A stretch of DNA of 64,000 nucleotides from Helicobacter magdeburgensis (lineage in GTDB: Bacteria > Campylobacterota > Campylobacteria > Campylobacterales > Helicobacteraceae): NCBI RefSeq assembly GCF_000765825.2, contig NZ_JRPE02000010.1:1-64000 (forward strand), in the 5' to 3' direction. The position numbers were made by a program, and so were the translations under genes. Shown piece by piece: positions 15,755-24,358 of this stretch (position 1 is the first letter of the stretch; each line of letters starts with the position of its first letter). Under the pieces are notes generated by a model that searched no databases, was not told the DNA's origin, and saw only the letters and a list, made by a program, of their open reading frames with translations.

Positions 15755-16858
15755 CTATTTGTTTGTATTTATCCACTCTTGTGATTTTGCCCTGACTTTA
15801 GAATCTAAATCACTAATAGATTCTATATCCTTTAAGCTTGTAAAATCAAAACTTGCAAAGTCATTCATAAGCTTCAATACTAGCTCACTTATTTTGCCAA
15901 AATTGATTTTGTTTTGCAAAAACGCATTCACCGCCACTTCATTACTTGCATTTAAAACAATGCCTTTTTGTGGTGTGCTTAGAATCTTACTCTTTAACGC
16001 CCAAAGCGGATACCTTTTTTCACAAATGGGTTTAAACTCTAAATGCAATGATAAAGGGTCAAGCTCTGGGACAAAGGGCGTGAGTGGGGCGAGAGTAGAA
16101 TCTAGGGCATAGGCAATGGGGAGCTTCATATCAGGGTGGCTTAAGTGCATCGTAAGGCTACCATCTTTAAAACCTACAAGGGCGTGGGCTGTGGAGCTAG
16201 ATTCTATAAAGGCATTAATATTATTTGTATCAAAAAGCCACCTTGCCTCTAAAATTTCAAAAAGCTTATTTGCCATAGTGGCGGAATCTATGGTGATTTT
16301 ATGCCCCATTTGCCAATTTGGGTGTTTGAGTGCGTCTGCTATGGAGGCTGTGGGGATAGAATCTAGCGGATAATTGCGGAATGCCCCACCACTTGCGGTG
16401 ATATAGAGCTTTGCAATAGGGCGAGTGTGAGAGAGATACCATAGGCTAAAATGTTCGCTATCAATGGGCGTGAGATGAGCATTCCTAAAAAGCCAACCCG
16501 CATTGACAAGGCTTTCTTTATTCGCAAGGGCGAGTTTCTTGCCACATTCTAACGCTTTTAGACTTGGTCTTAATCCTGCAAAGCCTACTAAGGCATTCAC
16601 AACAAGGGGGGATTTTGAATGCTCTATAAGCTCCAAGATTCCACTCTCCCCAAAAAATAGCTTGTAATTCCCAGCGATGAGCTTATGAGAATCCGCCTTA
16701 TCAGCAATGCAGACATTTTTTGGTTTAAAAGTATGGATTTGCTGATTTAAAAGGGCGATATTTTTCCCAGCACATAGAGATTCTATTGTGTAGTCAAAAG
16801 CCTTTGCGACTTCAAGCGTGTTTGTGCCTATGCTTCCTGTGCTGCCAAGGAGTATCAT
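15755..16858 (-). CDS. dxr: 1-deoxy-D-xylulose 5-phosphate reductoisomerase (DXP reductoisomerase)
   Basis: NADPH enzyme converting DXP to 2-C-methyl-D-erythritol 4-phosphate, the committed step of the MEP isoprenoid pathway. The NADPH-binding [14 protein letters not shown] is at residues 5-18. [10 protein letters not shown], the metal-binding DSEHFSLW (Asp/Glu), the active-site [31 protein letters not shown], and [13 protein letters not shown] follow in normal order. 367 residues is slightly short but complete. It lies 7 bp downstream of cdsA on the same strand, a frequent pairing (cdsA-dxr). The next MEP enzymes, IspD and IspF, are fused at 58 kb. Confidence 0.96.
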   Translation of the reverse strand: MILLGSTGSIGTNTLEVAKAFDYTIESLCAGKNIALLNQQIHTFKPKNVCIADKADSHKLIAGNYKLFFGESGILELIEHSKSPLVVNALVGFAGLRPSLKALECGKKLALANKESLVNAGWLFRNAHLTPIDSEHFSLWYLSHTRPIAKLYITASGGAFRNYPLDSIPTASIADALKHPNWQMGHKITIDSATMANKLFEILEARWLFDTNNINAFIESSSTAHALVGFKDGSLTMHLSHPDMKLPIAYALDSTLAPLTPFVPELDPLSLHLEFKPICEKRYPLWALKSKILSTPQKGIVLNASNEVAVNAFLQNKINFGKISELVLKLMNDFASFDFTSLKDIESISDLDSKVRAKSQEWINTNK

Positions 16859-16865
16859 AAGCTTC

Positions 16866-17900
16866 TTACAACACTATCGCCATTTCTCTATAACCGGGCA
16901 GAAAATACAGCAAAAAGTGCATTACCACCGCACCAAAAAGCACCGCATCAAGTCTATCAAGCACACCGCCGTGTCCGGGGAGCAAGGAGCCACTATCCTT
17001 TACCCCAGCTTCGCGTTTTAAATAGCTTTCAAACAAATCGCCAAAGACGGACGCGATTGAGACAACAAAAGTAATCATCATAGAGTATAAAAAGCTCCCA
17101 CAAGTGCCAATCCCCACAATTGAGCCAAATATCACGCCACACACCACACCACAAATCACGCCTTCTATGGTTTTTTTAGGCGAAGTTTCACAAAAGGGCG
17201 TTTTGCCAAAGGCTTTACCGCCAAAATACGCACCTGTATCAGTAAATGCCACGATGACAATAAGCCACACAATCACCCAGATTCCAGCTCCCCCAGCGTC
17301 TTTATATAGGGCATAAATACTCAAAAATGGAATGATAGGATAGATAAAAGGTAGCATTGTTTTAGGCGAGATTTTTTTAGAATAGGCTAAAAATGACGCA
17401 TACATCACAAGCACGATAAAAGCCGATTCTACAACGCGTTCATTGATATAGGCTAATACCCAAATAAAAAAGGTAAAAATATAATAATGCGGGGCAGATT
17501 CTAGCTTGTATAAGCTCAAAGATTCTTGCACACCTACAAGGCACAACACTCCAAGCACCACGCAAGTAAGCAGTGGAGAATCTATAATCAGCACAAGGGC
17601 TAAGATTCCAATAAGGATAAAGGCGGTAATAAATCGTGCCTTATCCGCTAGGAATCTCATTTTGAGCTTATCTTGCAGAGTGTGGGAATGCTCTATCTCC
17701 GTATCTGTATTATGGGCTAAATCTTGCTCTATTTTATTTGAATGAAGCTCTTTTGAATCCTGCTCCACATTTTTTGGTTTTTGTTTTGAGCTTTGCTTTG
17801 CTTTTTTTGAATCTTGCTTTATCTCAAGGGTAGAATCTTGCTTTGTAGATTCTATTTGTGTAGATTCTACGCTATTTTCTTGTGTGGTATGTTCTTTCAT
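16866..17900 (-). CDS. cdsA: Phosphatidate cytidylyltransferase CdsA with a long charged N-terminal extension
   Basis: Makes CDP-diacylglycerol from CTP and phosphatidate at the inner membrane. Residues about 85-344 form a multi-pass membrane domain closing with the family signature [22 protein letters not shown]. The first 80 or so residues are a low-complexity Glu/Gln/Lys/Asp-Ser tail with no hydrophobic segment, built from recurring VESTQ, QDSK and EQDSK words, which ordinary CdsA (about 260-270 residues) lacks. A start nearer the membrane domain (Met at KLKMRFL) is possible, but the whole frame shows native codon use and a start at 17,900 is plausible. It heads the cdsA-dxr-amidohydrolase unit. 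Confidence 0.9.
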   Translation of the reverse strand: MKEHTTQENSVESTQIESTKQDSTLEIKQDSKKAKQSSKQKPKNVEQDSKELHSNKIEQDLAHNTDTEIEHSHTLQDKLKMRFLADKARFITAFILIGILALVLIIDSPLLTCVVLGVLCLVGVQESLSLYKLESAPHYYIFTFFIWVLAYINERVVESAFIVLVMYASFLAYSKKISPKTMLPFIYPIIPFLSIYALYKDAGGAGIWVIVWLIVIVAFTDTGAYFGGKAFGKTPFCETSPKKTIEGVICGVVCGVIFGSIVGIGTCGSFLYSMMITFVVSIASVFGDLFESYLKREAGVKDSGSLLPGHGGVLDRLDAVLFGAVVMHFLLYFLPGYREMAIVL

Positions 17901-17989
17901 TTGTATCCTTTTTTGTGTTTGTGGGGGTGCATTGTAGCATAAAGTTTGTGAGTTTTTAAGAAGTTGTGGAGAAATTAAGACATCAAGGG

Positions 17990-18013
17990 GCAGTTAGCCC
18001 TTAGACTAACTGC
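17990..18013 (-). terminator. Hairpin downstream of the porin gene
   Basis: Perfect 8 bp stem GCAGTTAG / CTAACTGC with an 8 nt loop, directly after the porin stop codon. There is no clear T-run on the minus strand, so it may be a terminator or a 3' stabilising hairpin. Confidence 0.45.
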
Positions 18014-18020
18014 AAAGATA

Positions 18021-19328
18021 TTAGAAAGTATGGCGGATATAGAAGAATGCGTGGCTTCTATCATCTGTGCGTTTTTCTTTAAGCTTTGTTCCTGCACTAT
18101 CGCCCCACACAATCGGTGTGTATCCCGCTTTTGTGGTATCGCTAAACCACTCTAGCTTACCACCAATGGCAATGTCCTCTCTAATTTGATAGTTAAGAAG
18201 CAATGCTACGCTTTGCTCCGCACTTCTTGGGCTGTTTGTCCCACGCCCGATAAACTTCCAATCAAAGCTACCATAGTTCGCCCCAAGGTATCCAAAGCCC
18301 GTTACGGCATTTCTACCTATAATATCATTTAACGCATTGCCTATATCATACGCTCCAGCTGTCCAAATATCTATACCGATAGGATTCCCCCAACGCCCGA
18401 TAAGCTCATTAGCATTGCCAAAGTTTTGATAATAGCCCACACCAAAGAAGAGCTTATCTACATCAAAGCGTTGGTCAATGTAGAGTGTGTAGGAGTATTT
18501 ACCGATTTCGCCCCAATCTCTATTTGCAGAACCTTGTGTAAAAGCTTTGTTTTCATCAGCAATCGGTGCAAGGAAGCGGATTTTTGTCGTAGCGTTGAAT
18601 CCTTGTCCTTCAAAGCTTGGATTTGACTTGAAGGTTACATTTGCACCCGGTGCAGTATAAACGCCCGGTGTAAAGTAAGAGAACGCACCGATAGTCAGTC
18701 CGCCAAAGTTCAAATCAAGCCCGGCTGCATAGGTGTTTCGCGTAGCAATGCTGTCATTATACTGTCCGTGAACGCGGTAGAAGTCATTAAACCATTGATC
18801 ATATGCAAATGCACGGCGGTTTGAGAGAAAGCCCCATACTTTTAATGCACTGATATTAAGGGCAGCTTCTGCACCTTGATTGTATCCGCTAAACCACTCG
18901 CCAACCTTGCCAGATTCATAACGACCAGCTTTGACATAGAATGTGTTATTATCATATTCTACAAAGGCATTTTGAAACATATAGTTTTGCACTTTGCCTC
19001 TATCCCAAGAAACGCCATAATACGCGTTACGCACCGCACTAAAAGGCTGATTTGGATCTTTTCCATCTGTGGAGTCAAAAGCCAAGCCACCGATAGCCCC
19101 ACCAAATCCAGCCTTGAATCCTGCACCTAAGTCAAGATTGAGATTAAGCTGTGAAAAGATTGTCGTAAAGCTTTCAGTAGGAGCTGCACCCGTAGCTTGA
19201 TTGAGCTTTTGATTGTTAAAGCCCCATTTTGTGAAGCTTTCCGCCGAGCCGCTTACCTTGTAGTCAAAGGCACTTGCACTTGTCGCTACAAGCCCTAAAA
19301 CCACGCTTGAGTATAGAATCTTTCTCAT
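18021..19328 (-). CDS. Major outer-membrane porin (Opr/MOMP type of Campylobacterota)
   Basis: 435-residue precursor: signal peptide MRKILYSSVVLGLVATSASA with cleavage before FDYKVSG, then a beta-barrel of alternating aromatic strands ending in AFFYIRHTF (C-terminal Phe). The pattern FDYKVSGSAESFTKWGFNNQ..., AFVEYDNNTFYVKAGRYESG and the VLLNY end resemble the Opr porins of Helicobacter and Wolinella. Start: the frame runs on upstream to 19,409, but the ATG at 19,328 follows AAAAGGAAAAAAAA and begins the signal peptide. A monocistronic promoter (TATAAT on the minus strand at 19,408-19,413) gives a leader of about 73 nt. Substrate specificity unknown. Confidence 0.88.
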   Translation of the reverse strand: MRKILYSSVVLGLVATSASAFDYKVSGSAESFTKWGFNNQKLNQATGAAPTESFTTIFSQLNLNLDLGAGFKAGFGGAIGGLAFDSTDGKDPNQPFSAVRNAYYGVSWDRGKVQNYMFQNAFVEYDNNTFYVKAGRYESGKVGEWFSGYNQGAEAALNISALKVWGFLSNRRAFAYDQWFNDFYRVHGQYNDSIATRNTYAAGLDLNFGGLTIGAFSYFTPGVYTAPGANVTFKSNPSFEGQGFNATTKIRFLAPIADENKAFTQGSANRDWGEIGKYSYTLYIDQRFDVDKLFFGVGYYQNFGNANELIGRWGNPIGIDIWTAGAYDIGNALNDIIGRNAVTGFGYLGANYGSFDWKFIGRGTNSPRSAEQSVALLLNYQIREDIAIGGKLEWFSDTTKAGYTPIVWGDSAGTKLKEKRTDDRSHAFFYIRHTF

Positions 19329-19407
19329 TTTTTTTTCCTTTTTTGTTTGTGGATATTGTGCTGGATTTAACACAAAGTAAATGTATTTTTTACAATACAA
19401 GGGCGAC

Positions 19408-19413
19408 ATTATA
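19408..19413 (-). promoter_or_regulatory. -10 box of the porin promoter
   Basis: Consensus TATAAT on the minus strand (ATTATA on plus), about 80 bp upstream of the porin ATG, in a very AT-rich stretch (19,414-19,480) with periodic A and T runs, as in Helicobacter/Campylobacter promoters that lack a -35 box. Confidence 0.6.
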
Positions 19414-19539
19414 AAAATAAAAACTTAATCAAAAATTAATTAATTCTCTTTTAATCATAAGTGCGGAGATAAGATGTAGCCGAAAATAACACAAAAATTA
19501 AGACTGATAAAATGCTTAAAGTAAAATCTAGGAATGTGA

Positions 19540-19545
19540 TATAAT
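19540..19545 (+). promoter_or_regulatory. Extended -10 promoter of the small toxin-like gene
   Basis: TGATATAAT (19,537-19,545) is a perfect extended -10. Transcription would start near 19,552, just before the first of the paired hairpins, giving a leader of about 65 nt. Confidence 0.7.
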
Positions 19546-19554
19546 GTGGCTTAG

Positions 19555-19642
19555 AGGTTGCCTAAGAGAGTCGCAACCTCTCTTAGCGTAACCTACTTTG
19601 ACAAAGGAGGTTACAATGGATAAGATTTACCAGAAAATCTTG
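19555..19642 (-). ncRNA. Candidate antisense RNA antitoxin
   Basis: Within the toxin frame the minus strand carries TTGACT (19,77-end side: plus AGTCAA 19,672-19,677), a 17 nt spacer and TATAAT (plus ATTATA 19,649-19,654), the best sigma-70-like promoter seen in the window. Start would be near 19,641-19,642. The RNA would run back over the start codon and Shine-Dalgarno and end in the inverse of hairpins A/B, so about 85-90 nt. This geometry is like IsoA antisense RNAs opposite aapA in H. pylori. The 3' end is a guess. Confidence 0.5.
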
Positions 19643-19687
19643 GTTGCCATTATACTACTATGCGTAATAGTAGTCAAGTGTAGCTAA
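19616..19687 (+). CDS. 23-residue hydrophobic peptide, candidate type I toxin
   Basis: ATG at 19,616 with a strong Shine-Dalgarno (AAAGGAGG, 6 nt spacing), stop TAA at 19,685-19,687. The peptide starts MDKIYQK, has a hydrophobic core ILVAIILLCVIVV and ends KCS: one short membrane-spanning helix flanked by charged residues, with two cysteines. Size, hydropathy and RNA context match small membrane-acting type I toxins (AapA, Hok, Ibs, Ldr classes). No sequence match to a named family is claimed. An antisense promoter inside the frame supports the interpretation. Toxicity is inferred. Confidence 0.6.
   Translation: MDKIYQKILVAIILLCVIVVKCS
19649..19677 (-). promoter_or_regulatory. Near-consensus antisense promoter inside the toxin-like frame
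   Basis: TTGACT - 17 nt - TATAAT on the minus strand. The spacer coincides with the ACTACTAT/ATAGTAGT inverted repeat of the coding region. A -35 box this good is unusual in this group. Confidence 0.65.
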
Positions 19688-19774
19688 GATTTAGCCATAA
19701 CGCGACTTGTTCAAGGGGTCGCGTTAGTCTTATCCTACTCTCTACTTGATTTATATCAGTCTTTTCTAATGCTC

Positions 19775-20677
19775 TCAAGCACAGCAAAATTCTAGCACTG
19801 CCATTCTCACACATACCCCATTTGTTACCTGCTCTAGCACCTTGCAGCGAGAATCTTTCAGCACTTCATCATCAATATCAATATTCCTGTGCACAGGTCC
19901 GGGGTGTAAGACTATGGCATTTGTATCGCCTAGAATCTCCAAAGTCAAGCAGTATTGCGAGGCGTAGTCCTTGAGTGAGCCATAGATTTGCTTATCGTGT
20001 CGTTCTGTCTGTGTGCGTAAGCTCATAAAGACATCAACCTCTTTAGCTATCTCACGGAGATTATGTGTGGTGCGTAAGGTGGTAGGCGGGAGAAAATGCG
20101 GTGGGGCTACTAAAATCACTTCCATACCAAAGCGTGAAAGCAATTCAATATTGCTATTTGCCACACGCGAGTTTTTTATATCGCCGATAATAGCAATTTT
20201 TTTGCCTTTAAGATTATGCAAATCATTGTCAAAATGCTCTTTTAAAGTCAGCAAATCAAGCAGAGCTTGAGTAGGGTGGGCGTGTGCGCCATCGCCACCA
20301 TTGATGATAGGGCAGCTCACTTGGGATTTGAGATAGTATCCTGCCCCAGCGTTTTTATGGCGGATAATAATGGCATTTGGCTTCATTGCATTTAAGTTTG
20401 CTGCGGTATCTGACATACTCTCCCCCTTAGCCGTGGAGCTTTTGCTTACATCAAGGCGGATAACATCAGCCCCCAAGCGTTTAGCGGCAATCTCAAAGCT
20501 AGAAAGTGTGCGTGTGGAGTTTTCAAAAAAAATGGTAATAATGGTTTTGTTTTTGAGAATCTCCCTGTGTTGCATATCTTTATACACTTGGGCTTTATTT
20601 AAGATAGATTCAATTTGTGATAGGCTAAGGTCGCTTGTGCGGAGTAGGTGCTTTGGGGCTAGGGTGGGCGTTTGCAT
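19775..20677 (-). CDS. pyrB: Aspartate carbamoyltransferase catalytic chain
   Basis: Condenses carbamoyl phosphate and aspartate in pyrimidine synthesis. Carbamoyl-phosphate binding motif [21 protein letters not shown], the SSTAKGES loop, [11 protein letters not shown], and the [12 protein letters not shown] near the end are all present. Start: the frame extends to 20,839, but the ATG at 20,677 ([18 protein letters not shown]) follows AAAAGGATTTGT and gives 300 residues, the family length. The upstream extension would be basic and overlap the divergent lipoprotein gene. No pyrI regulatory chain is adjacent. Confidence 0.93.
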   Translation of the reverse strand: MQTPTLAPKHLLRTSDLSLSQIESILNKAQVYKDMQHREILKNKTIITIFFENSTRTLSSFEIAAKRLGADVIRLDVSKSSTAKGESMSDTAANLNAMKPNAIIIRHKNAGAGYYLKSQVSCPIINGGDGAHAHPTQALLDLLTLKEHFDNDLHNLKGKKIAIIGDIKNSRVANSNIELLSRFGMEVILVAPPHFLPPTTLRTTHNLREIAKEVDVFMSLRTQTERHDKQIYGSLKDYASQYCLTLEILGDTNAIVLHPGPVHRNIDIDDEVLKDSRCKVLEQVTNGVCVRMAVLEFCCA

Positions 20678-20724
20678 ACAAATCCTTTTGCTTTTGGGTT
20701 TAGGCATTGTAGCAAAGTTTGTGA

Positions 20725-20730
20725 TACAAT
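20725..20730 (+). promoter_or_regulatory. Extended -10 promoter of the lipoprotein-tlyA-ribF unit
   Basis: TGATACAAT (20,722-20,730), about 30 bp before the GTG start at 20,759, in the short divergent spacer with pyrB. Confidence 0.5.
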
Positions 20731-20758
20731 ATTTAAATAACAAGAATAAAGGAAAGAT

Positions 20759-21301
20759 GTGAAGTTTTTTGCGGTGTGCGTGGGCGTGGCGTTTATACTT
20801 ACTTCGTGTAGTGATTTTTATAAAAAAGATTTTGTGCATATTGCTTCAGCTCATTATAAGCCAAAAGATGAAAAATCCATAAAAGAGCGTGAGATTCAAG
20901 CGATGAGAAAATCTCAAATTTTGCAGGATAATCACACGCGGGTTTTGATGATAGCCCGATATGTCAATGAGATTAATAAAGAGTGGCTAGAAAATACAAG
21001 TGGTGAGATGTTTTTGATAGAAGTGTATGATAAGCTTGATGAGATAAGTGAAAAAAATATGAAATTTAGCTTAAAAACTGCCTACAATAGCGTAGAATCT
21101 AGCAAAATAGAAAAGCTAGATTCTAAGAATCTTGGCACTTTTACCCCTGATATTGCTTATAATGATGTGTATCTTGTTGCGTTTGATAGGATTGGTGAGC
21201 GTGGTAAGGACGCATTAAAGCTTTTTGCGGAGATAAAGGGTGTGGGGCGTATGAGCTTTGACTTTGGCTATGCAAAGCGTGAAAGTAAGCTCACACAATA
21301 A
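20759..21301 (+). CDS. Putative lipoprotein of unknown function
   Basis: 180 residues beginning with a short lipoprotein signal [17 protein letters not shown], lipobox LTSC with the lipidated Cys at 17. The mature part is charged and mostly helical up to about residue 110, then a mixed C-terminal part ([27 protein letters not shown]). No known domain recognised. Start is GTG at 20,759 with AAAGGA upstream. The stop codon overlaps the ATG of tlyA (TAATG), so expression is coupled to tlyA and ribF. Probably anchored to the outer or inner membrane on the periplasmic side. Confidence 0.7.
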   Translation: MKFFAVCVGVAFILTSCSDFYKKDFVHIASAHYKPKDEKSIKEREIQAMRKSQILQDNHTRVLMIARYVNEINKEWLENTSGEMFLIEVYDKLDEISEKNMKFSLKTAYNSVESSKIEKLDSKNLGTFTPDIAYNDVYLVAFDRIGERGKDALKLFAEIKGVGRMSFDFGYAKRESKLTQ

Positions 21302-22023
21302 TGCGACTTGATATGTATGTAAAATCTTTGTGTAGCTCCCGCACAAAGGCAAAAGAAGCCATAGAATCTGGCTGTGTGAAAGTCAATGGTATTGTGGTGA
21401 AAAAAGGCTCATTTTTGCTTGAAAAAGATGATGAAGTGAGTGTGGATTCTAAAGATTTACTGCTTTCTCGTGCGGGGTATAAACTGCGGGGATTTATAGA
21501 ATCTTTAGTGCAAAAAGGGCTGTGGGATAGGGCATATCTCTTTCATAAAAAAGCCATTGATATTGGAGCAAGCACAGGGGGCTTTACTCAAGTGCTTTTG
21601 GAATCTGGCGTAGATTCTGTGGTGTGCGTAGATGTAGGGAAAAATCAGCTCCATATTAGCATTTTGCAAGATGAACGGGTGAGTGTGTTTGAGGAGTGTG
21701 ATATACGAGATTTTAGCGATGAAGGGGAGTTTGATTTAATGGTGTGTGATGTGAGCTTTATCTCGCTGTATAAGCTAATGGATAGCTTTGAGAGATTAAG
21801 AGTGGGGGAATATATCTGGCTTTTTAAGCCACAATTTGAAGTGGGATTAAATGCAAAACGCAATAAAAAAGGGGTGCTAAAGGATAAAAGTTTAGGGCAA
21901 AAGGCAGTAGATGAGTTTTGTGAGAATCTCAAAAAGCGGAATTTTAGCGTTATAGCGAGTGAAAAAAGCAGAGTAAGTGGAAAGGAAGGGAATGAAGAGT
22001 TTTTTGTCTATGCCAGAAGATAG
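21301..22023 (+). CDS. tlyA: TlyA family rRNA 2'-O-methyltransferase (haemolysin A type)
   Basis: S-adenosylmethionine enzyme that, in characterised members, 2'-O-methylates cytidines of 16S/23S rRNA. The N-terminal S4 RNA-binding domain (RLDMYVKSLCSSRTKAKEAIESGCVKVNG, residues 2-30) is followed by an FtsJ-like domain with DIGASTGGFTQVLLESG (SAM site), VVCVDVG, FDLMVCDVSFISL and a WLFKPQFE catalytic-Lys region. 240 residues is the normal length. It is coupled by TAATG to the upstream lipoprotein and overlaps ribF at its end. TlyA-ribF linkage is common in Campylobacterota. Confidence 0.92.
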   Translation: MRLDMYVKSLCSSRTKAKEAIESGCVKVNGIVVKKGSFLLEKDDEVSVDSKDLLLSRAGYKLRGFIESLVQKGLWDRAYLFHKKAIDIGASTGGFTQVLLESGVDSVVCVDVGKNQLHISILQDERVSVFEECDIRDFSDEGEFDLMVCDVSFISLYKLMDSFERLRVGEYIWLFKPQFEVGLNAKRNKKGVLKDKSLGQKAVDEFCENLKKRNFSVIASEKSRVSGKEGNEEFFVYARR

Positions 22024-22858
22024 GCGTATTACTCATCTTGCGTTGGGGAAGTTTGATGGTATGCACTTAGCTCACAAGGAGCTTTTTAAGCATTTGGGGG
22101 AGAGTGGAGCGGTGCTTTGCATTGAAAGTGGCGGAGAGCTACTCACACCAGATAAAGAGCTATATTGCGATAAAGAGATGATTTTTGTGGAATTTAGCGA
22201 TATTAAAGAATGGAATGGGGCATATTTTGTAAAAAAATTAAAAGAAAAGTTTAGGGCATTAGAAAAGCTCGTGGTGGGCTATGACTTTTGCTTTGGGAAA
22301 AATAGGGCGTGGAATGCGGAGGACTTGGCGGATTTGTTTGGAGGGGAAGTGATAATCGTGCCGGAATTTTGTATCAAAGATCAAGGGGTGCATTCAAGTG
22401 TGATAAAACAAGCCATTAAGCAAGGCGATGTGAAAAATGCAAGGGCGTTACTTGGGCGGTATTATCATATACAAGGCAGGGTTGTAAAAGGGCAGAATCT
22501 TGGCTCAACGCAGCTGTATGCGACTATAAATATAGAGACTAGCGGATATGTTTTGCCCCAAAATGGCGTATATGCGAGTTTCACAAAGTTGCAAAATAGA
22601 ATCTATAAAAGCGTGTGTTTTGTGGGGCATCGTCTTAGCACAGATGGGGCATTTAGCATAGAGACGCATATCATTGATGATGACTTTGTGGCAGAAGATA
22701 GGATAAGTGTAGATTCTGTAAGTATATGTTTTATTGAAAAAATCCGCGATAACCGCACTTTTAGTGATTTGGGCGAGTTAAAATCCCGCATTGCCAAAGA
22801 CATTTCACAAGCTCATTATATTTTAGATTCTGTTTCTTTGGCATTTGTGGAGATGTAG
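21992..22858 (+). CDS. ribF: Bifunctional riboflavin kinase / FAD synthetase RibF
   Basis: Makes FMN and FAD from riboflavin. The N-terminal nucleotidyltransferase domain has ALGKFDGMHLAHKELF (HLAH in place of the usual HxGH), VVGYDFCFGKNR and SSVIKQAIKQGDV. The C-terminal flavokinase domain has RYYHIQGRVVKGQNLGSTQLYATINI, a weak form of the PTAN motif. 288 residues from the ATG at 21,992, which has AAGGAAGGGA directly upstream inside tlyA; a second ATG at 22,010 is possible. It overlaps tlyA by 32 bp and ends abutting the convergent cysS. Confidence 0.88.
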   Translation: MKSFLSMPEDRRITHLALGKFDGMHLAHKELFKHLGESGAVLCIESGGELLTPDKELYCDKEMIFVEFSDIKEWNGAYFVKKLKEKFRALEKLVVGYDFCFGKNRAWNAEDLADLFGGEVIIVPEFCIKDQGVHSSVIKQAIKQGDVKNARALLGRYYHIQGRVVKGQNLGSTQLYATINIETSGYVLPQNGVYASFTKLQNRIYKSVCFVGHRLSTDGAFSIETHIIDDDFVAEDRISVDSVSICFIEKIRDNRTFSDLGELKSRIAKDISQAHYILDSVSLAFVEM

Positions 22859-24358
22859 CTAGATTTTCTCCCAAGTGCTACCTTGTGGAGTATCCATAAT
22901 CTCAATACCTTGAGCTTTGAGATCATCGCGTATGCTATCAGCAAGGGCGTAGTTTTTCTGTTTTTTAGCTTCTGTGCGGAGCTGAAGTTTAGATTCAATA
23001 TCTTGCTTTTCTTGCTCTGTTAGCCCAAGCTGAAAATACAGAGTAGGGTCTTTACCCCCAAGCCCAAGCAGATATTCTATACACGCAAGGTTGCCGCTAA
23101 TGGCAAGTTTGTAGGCTTTGTCTTTTGGATTCTTATCAAGGTAGTCATTGCTAAGAGATAGCATTTCTTCAATAATGCTAAGGGCTTTTGAGATATTATA
23201 GTCATCACTCAAGGCTTCAAGCAAGGGCTTAATAAAAGAATCTTGTGCGTTTTTGGTATGCGTTTTAAGCGTGTGTAAAGATTCTAACTGCTGGGCTAAT
23301 TCACTTGAATCTAGGGCTTTTGCCTGTGGCATAGAATCTATAATGCGTTCTGCCATAATTCTTTTTTTGAGCCGATAGATTTTATCAAGTCGCTTTTTGC
23401 TTTGCAATAAGTCTTCTTCATTGAAATTTAACGCCAAGCGGTAATGCACCCCAAGCAGGTAATTTCTTAGAATCTCACCATCATAGACTTTGAGTGCGTC
23501 TTTGATAAAAAAGCTATTGCCAAGGCTTTTGCTCATTTTTTCGCCATTGATATTGACAAAGCCATTGTGTAGCCAATATTTTGCGAGTTCTCGCCCCGTG
23601 GCACAGCGGGTTTGGGAGGCTTCATTTTCGTGATGGGGGAAAAGCAAATCTGCCCCACCTGCGTGTATATCAATGGCAAAATCTTGCTTTTCACGCATAT
23701 CATAGGCAAGGTGCTTTTCAATCATTGCCGAGCATTCAATATGCCAGCCCGGACGCCCTTTGCCAAATGGGCTATCATAAGCAATGTCATCTTCCCCCTT
23801 GTAGCCTTTCCACAACGCAAAATCGCTTTCTTCTTGTTTGTCGTTGGCATTTGTGATACGACTTTGATTCTGCTCGTGTGTGGTGCGTTGAGAGAGTGAG
23901 CCGTAGGCTTTATCTTTAGCAATGCTTAGATACACATCGTTATTTTCTCCCTTGTAGGCATAGCCTTTTTGCAAAAGTTGCTCTATCATTTCGTGCATTT
24001 GAGGTAGATTGCTTGTAGCTTTTGGCTCAAGATCGGGACGCAAGATACCTAAAGCGTGCATATCGTTTAAATACAGCTCAATATATCGCTCACTTACTTC
24101 TTCCACACTTATGCCATTTTGCAAGGATTTTTTAATGATTTTATCATCAATATCAGTAAAATTTTTAGCAAATATGACTTTAAAATCAAGGAATAAAAAT
24201 AATCGCCGCCATAAATCAAAAGCAATAGAACTTCGCGCGTGTCCTAAATGTGCGTCATCATACACCGTTGGTCCGCAGACATAGATTCGCACTTGTTTTG
24301 GTGAGATAGGCTCAAAACAAAGCTTTTGCCTCTTATTGCTATCAAAAAGGGTAATCAT
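22859..24358 (-). CDS. cysS: Cysteinyl-tRNA synthetase
   Basis: Class I synthetase charging tRNA(Cys). HIGH motif as HLGH (residues 37-40), KMSKS at 274-278, zinc ligands in YVCGPTVYDD (Cys28), WHIECSAM (Cys209) and FPHHENE. 499 residues with the C-terminal anticodon-binding part and the helical tail RTEAKKQKNYALADSIRDDLKAQGIEI..., so complete. It overlaps murJ by 4 bp (upstream on the same strand) and is convergent with ribF with no spacer. Confidence 0.96.
   Translation of the reverse strand: MITLFDSNKRQKLCFEPISPKQVRIYVCGPTVYDDAHLGHARSSIAFDLWRRLFLFLDFKVIFAKNFTDIDDKIIKKSLQNGISVEEVSERYIELYLNDMHALGILRPDLEPKATSNLPQMHEMIEQLLQKGYAYKGENNDVYLSIAKDKAYGSLSQRTTHEQNQSRITNANDKQEESDFALWKGYKGEDDIAYDSPFGKGRPGWHIECSAMIEKHLAYDMREKQDFAIDIHAGGADLLFPHHENEASQTRCATGRELAKYWLHNGFVNINGEKMSKSLGNSFFIKDALKVYDGEILRNYLLGVHYRLALNFNEEDLLQSKKRLDKIYRLKKRIMAERIIDSMPQAKALDSSELAQQLESLHTLKTHTKNAQDSFIKPLLEALSDDYNISKALSIIEEMLSLSNDYLDKNPKDKAYKLAISGNLACIEYLLGLGGKDPTLYFQLGLTEQEKQDIESKLQLRTEAKKQKNYALADSIRDDLKAQGIEIMDTPQGSTWEKI

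Larger units (their letters stand above)
19552..19732 (+). ncRNA. Structured transcript of a candidate type I toxin gene
   Basis: Predicted RNA from about 19,552 to 19,732. Hairpin A pairs AGAGGTTGC (19,553-19,561) with GCAACCTCT (19,573-19,581). Hairpin B pairs CTAAGAGAG (19,562-19,570) with CTCTCTTAG (19,578-19,586). The two share bases and exclude each other. A third hairpin, GTAACCT/AGGTTAC plus CTTT/AAAG (19,588-19,614), buries the Shine-Dalgarno AAGGAGG. Two more lie within the coding part (AAGATTT/AAATCTT, ACTACTAT/ATAGTAGT). The 3' end is TAACGCGAC/GTCGCGTTA (19,698-19,726), closed outside by TAAGA/TCTTA. Dense folding with an occluded ribosome site is typical of type I toxin mRNAs such as H. 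pylori aapA. Confidence 0.6.
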
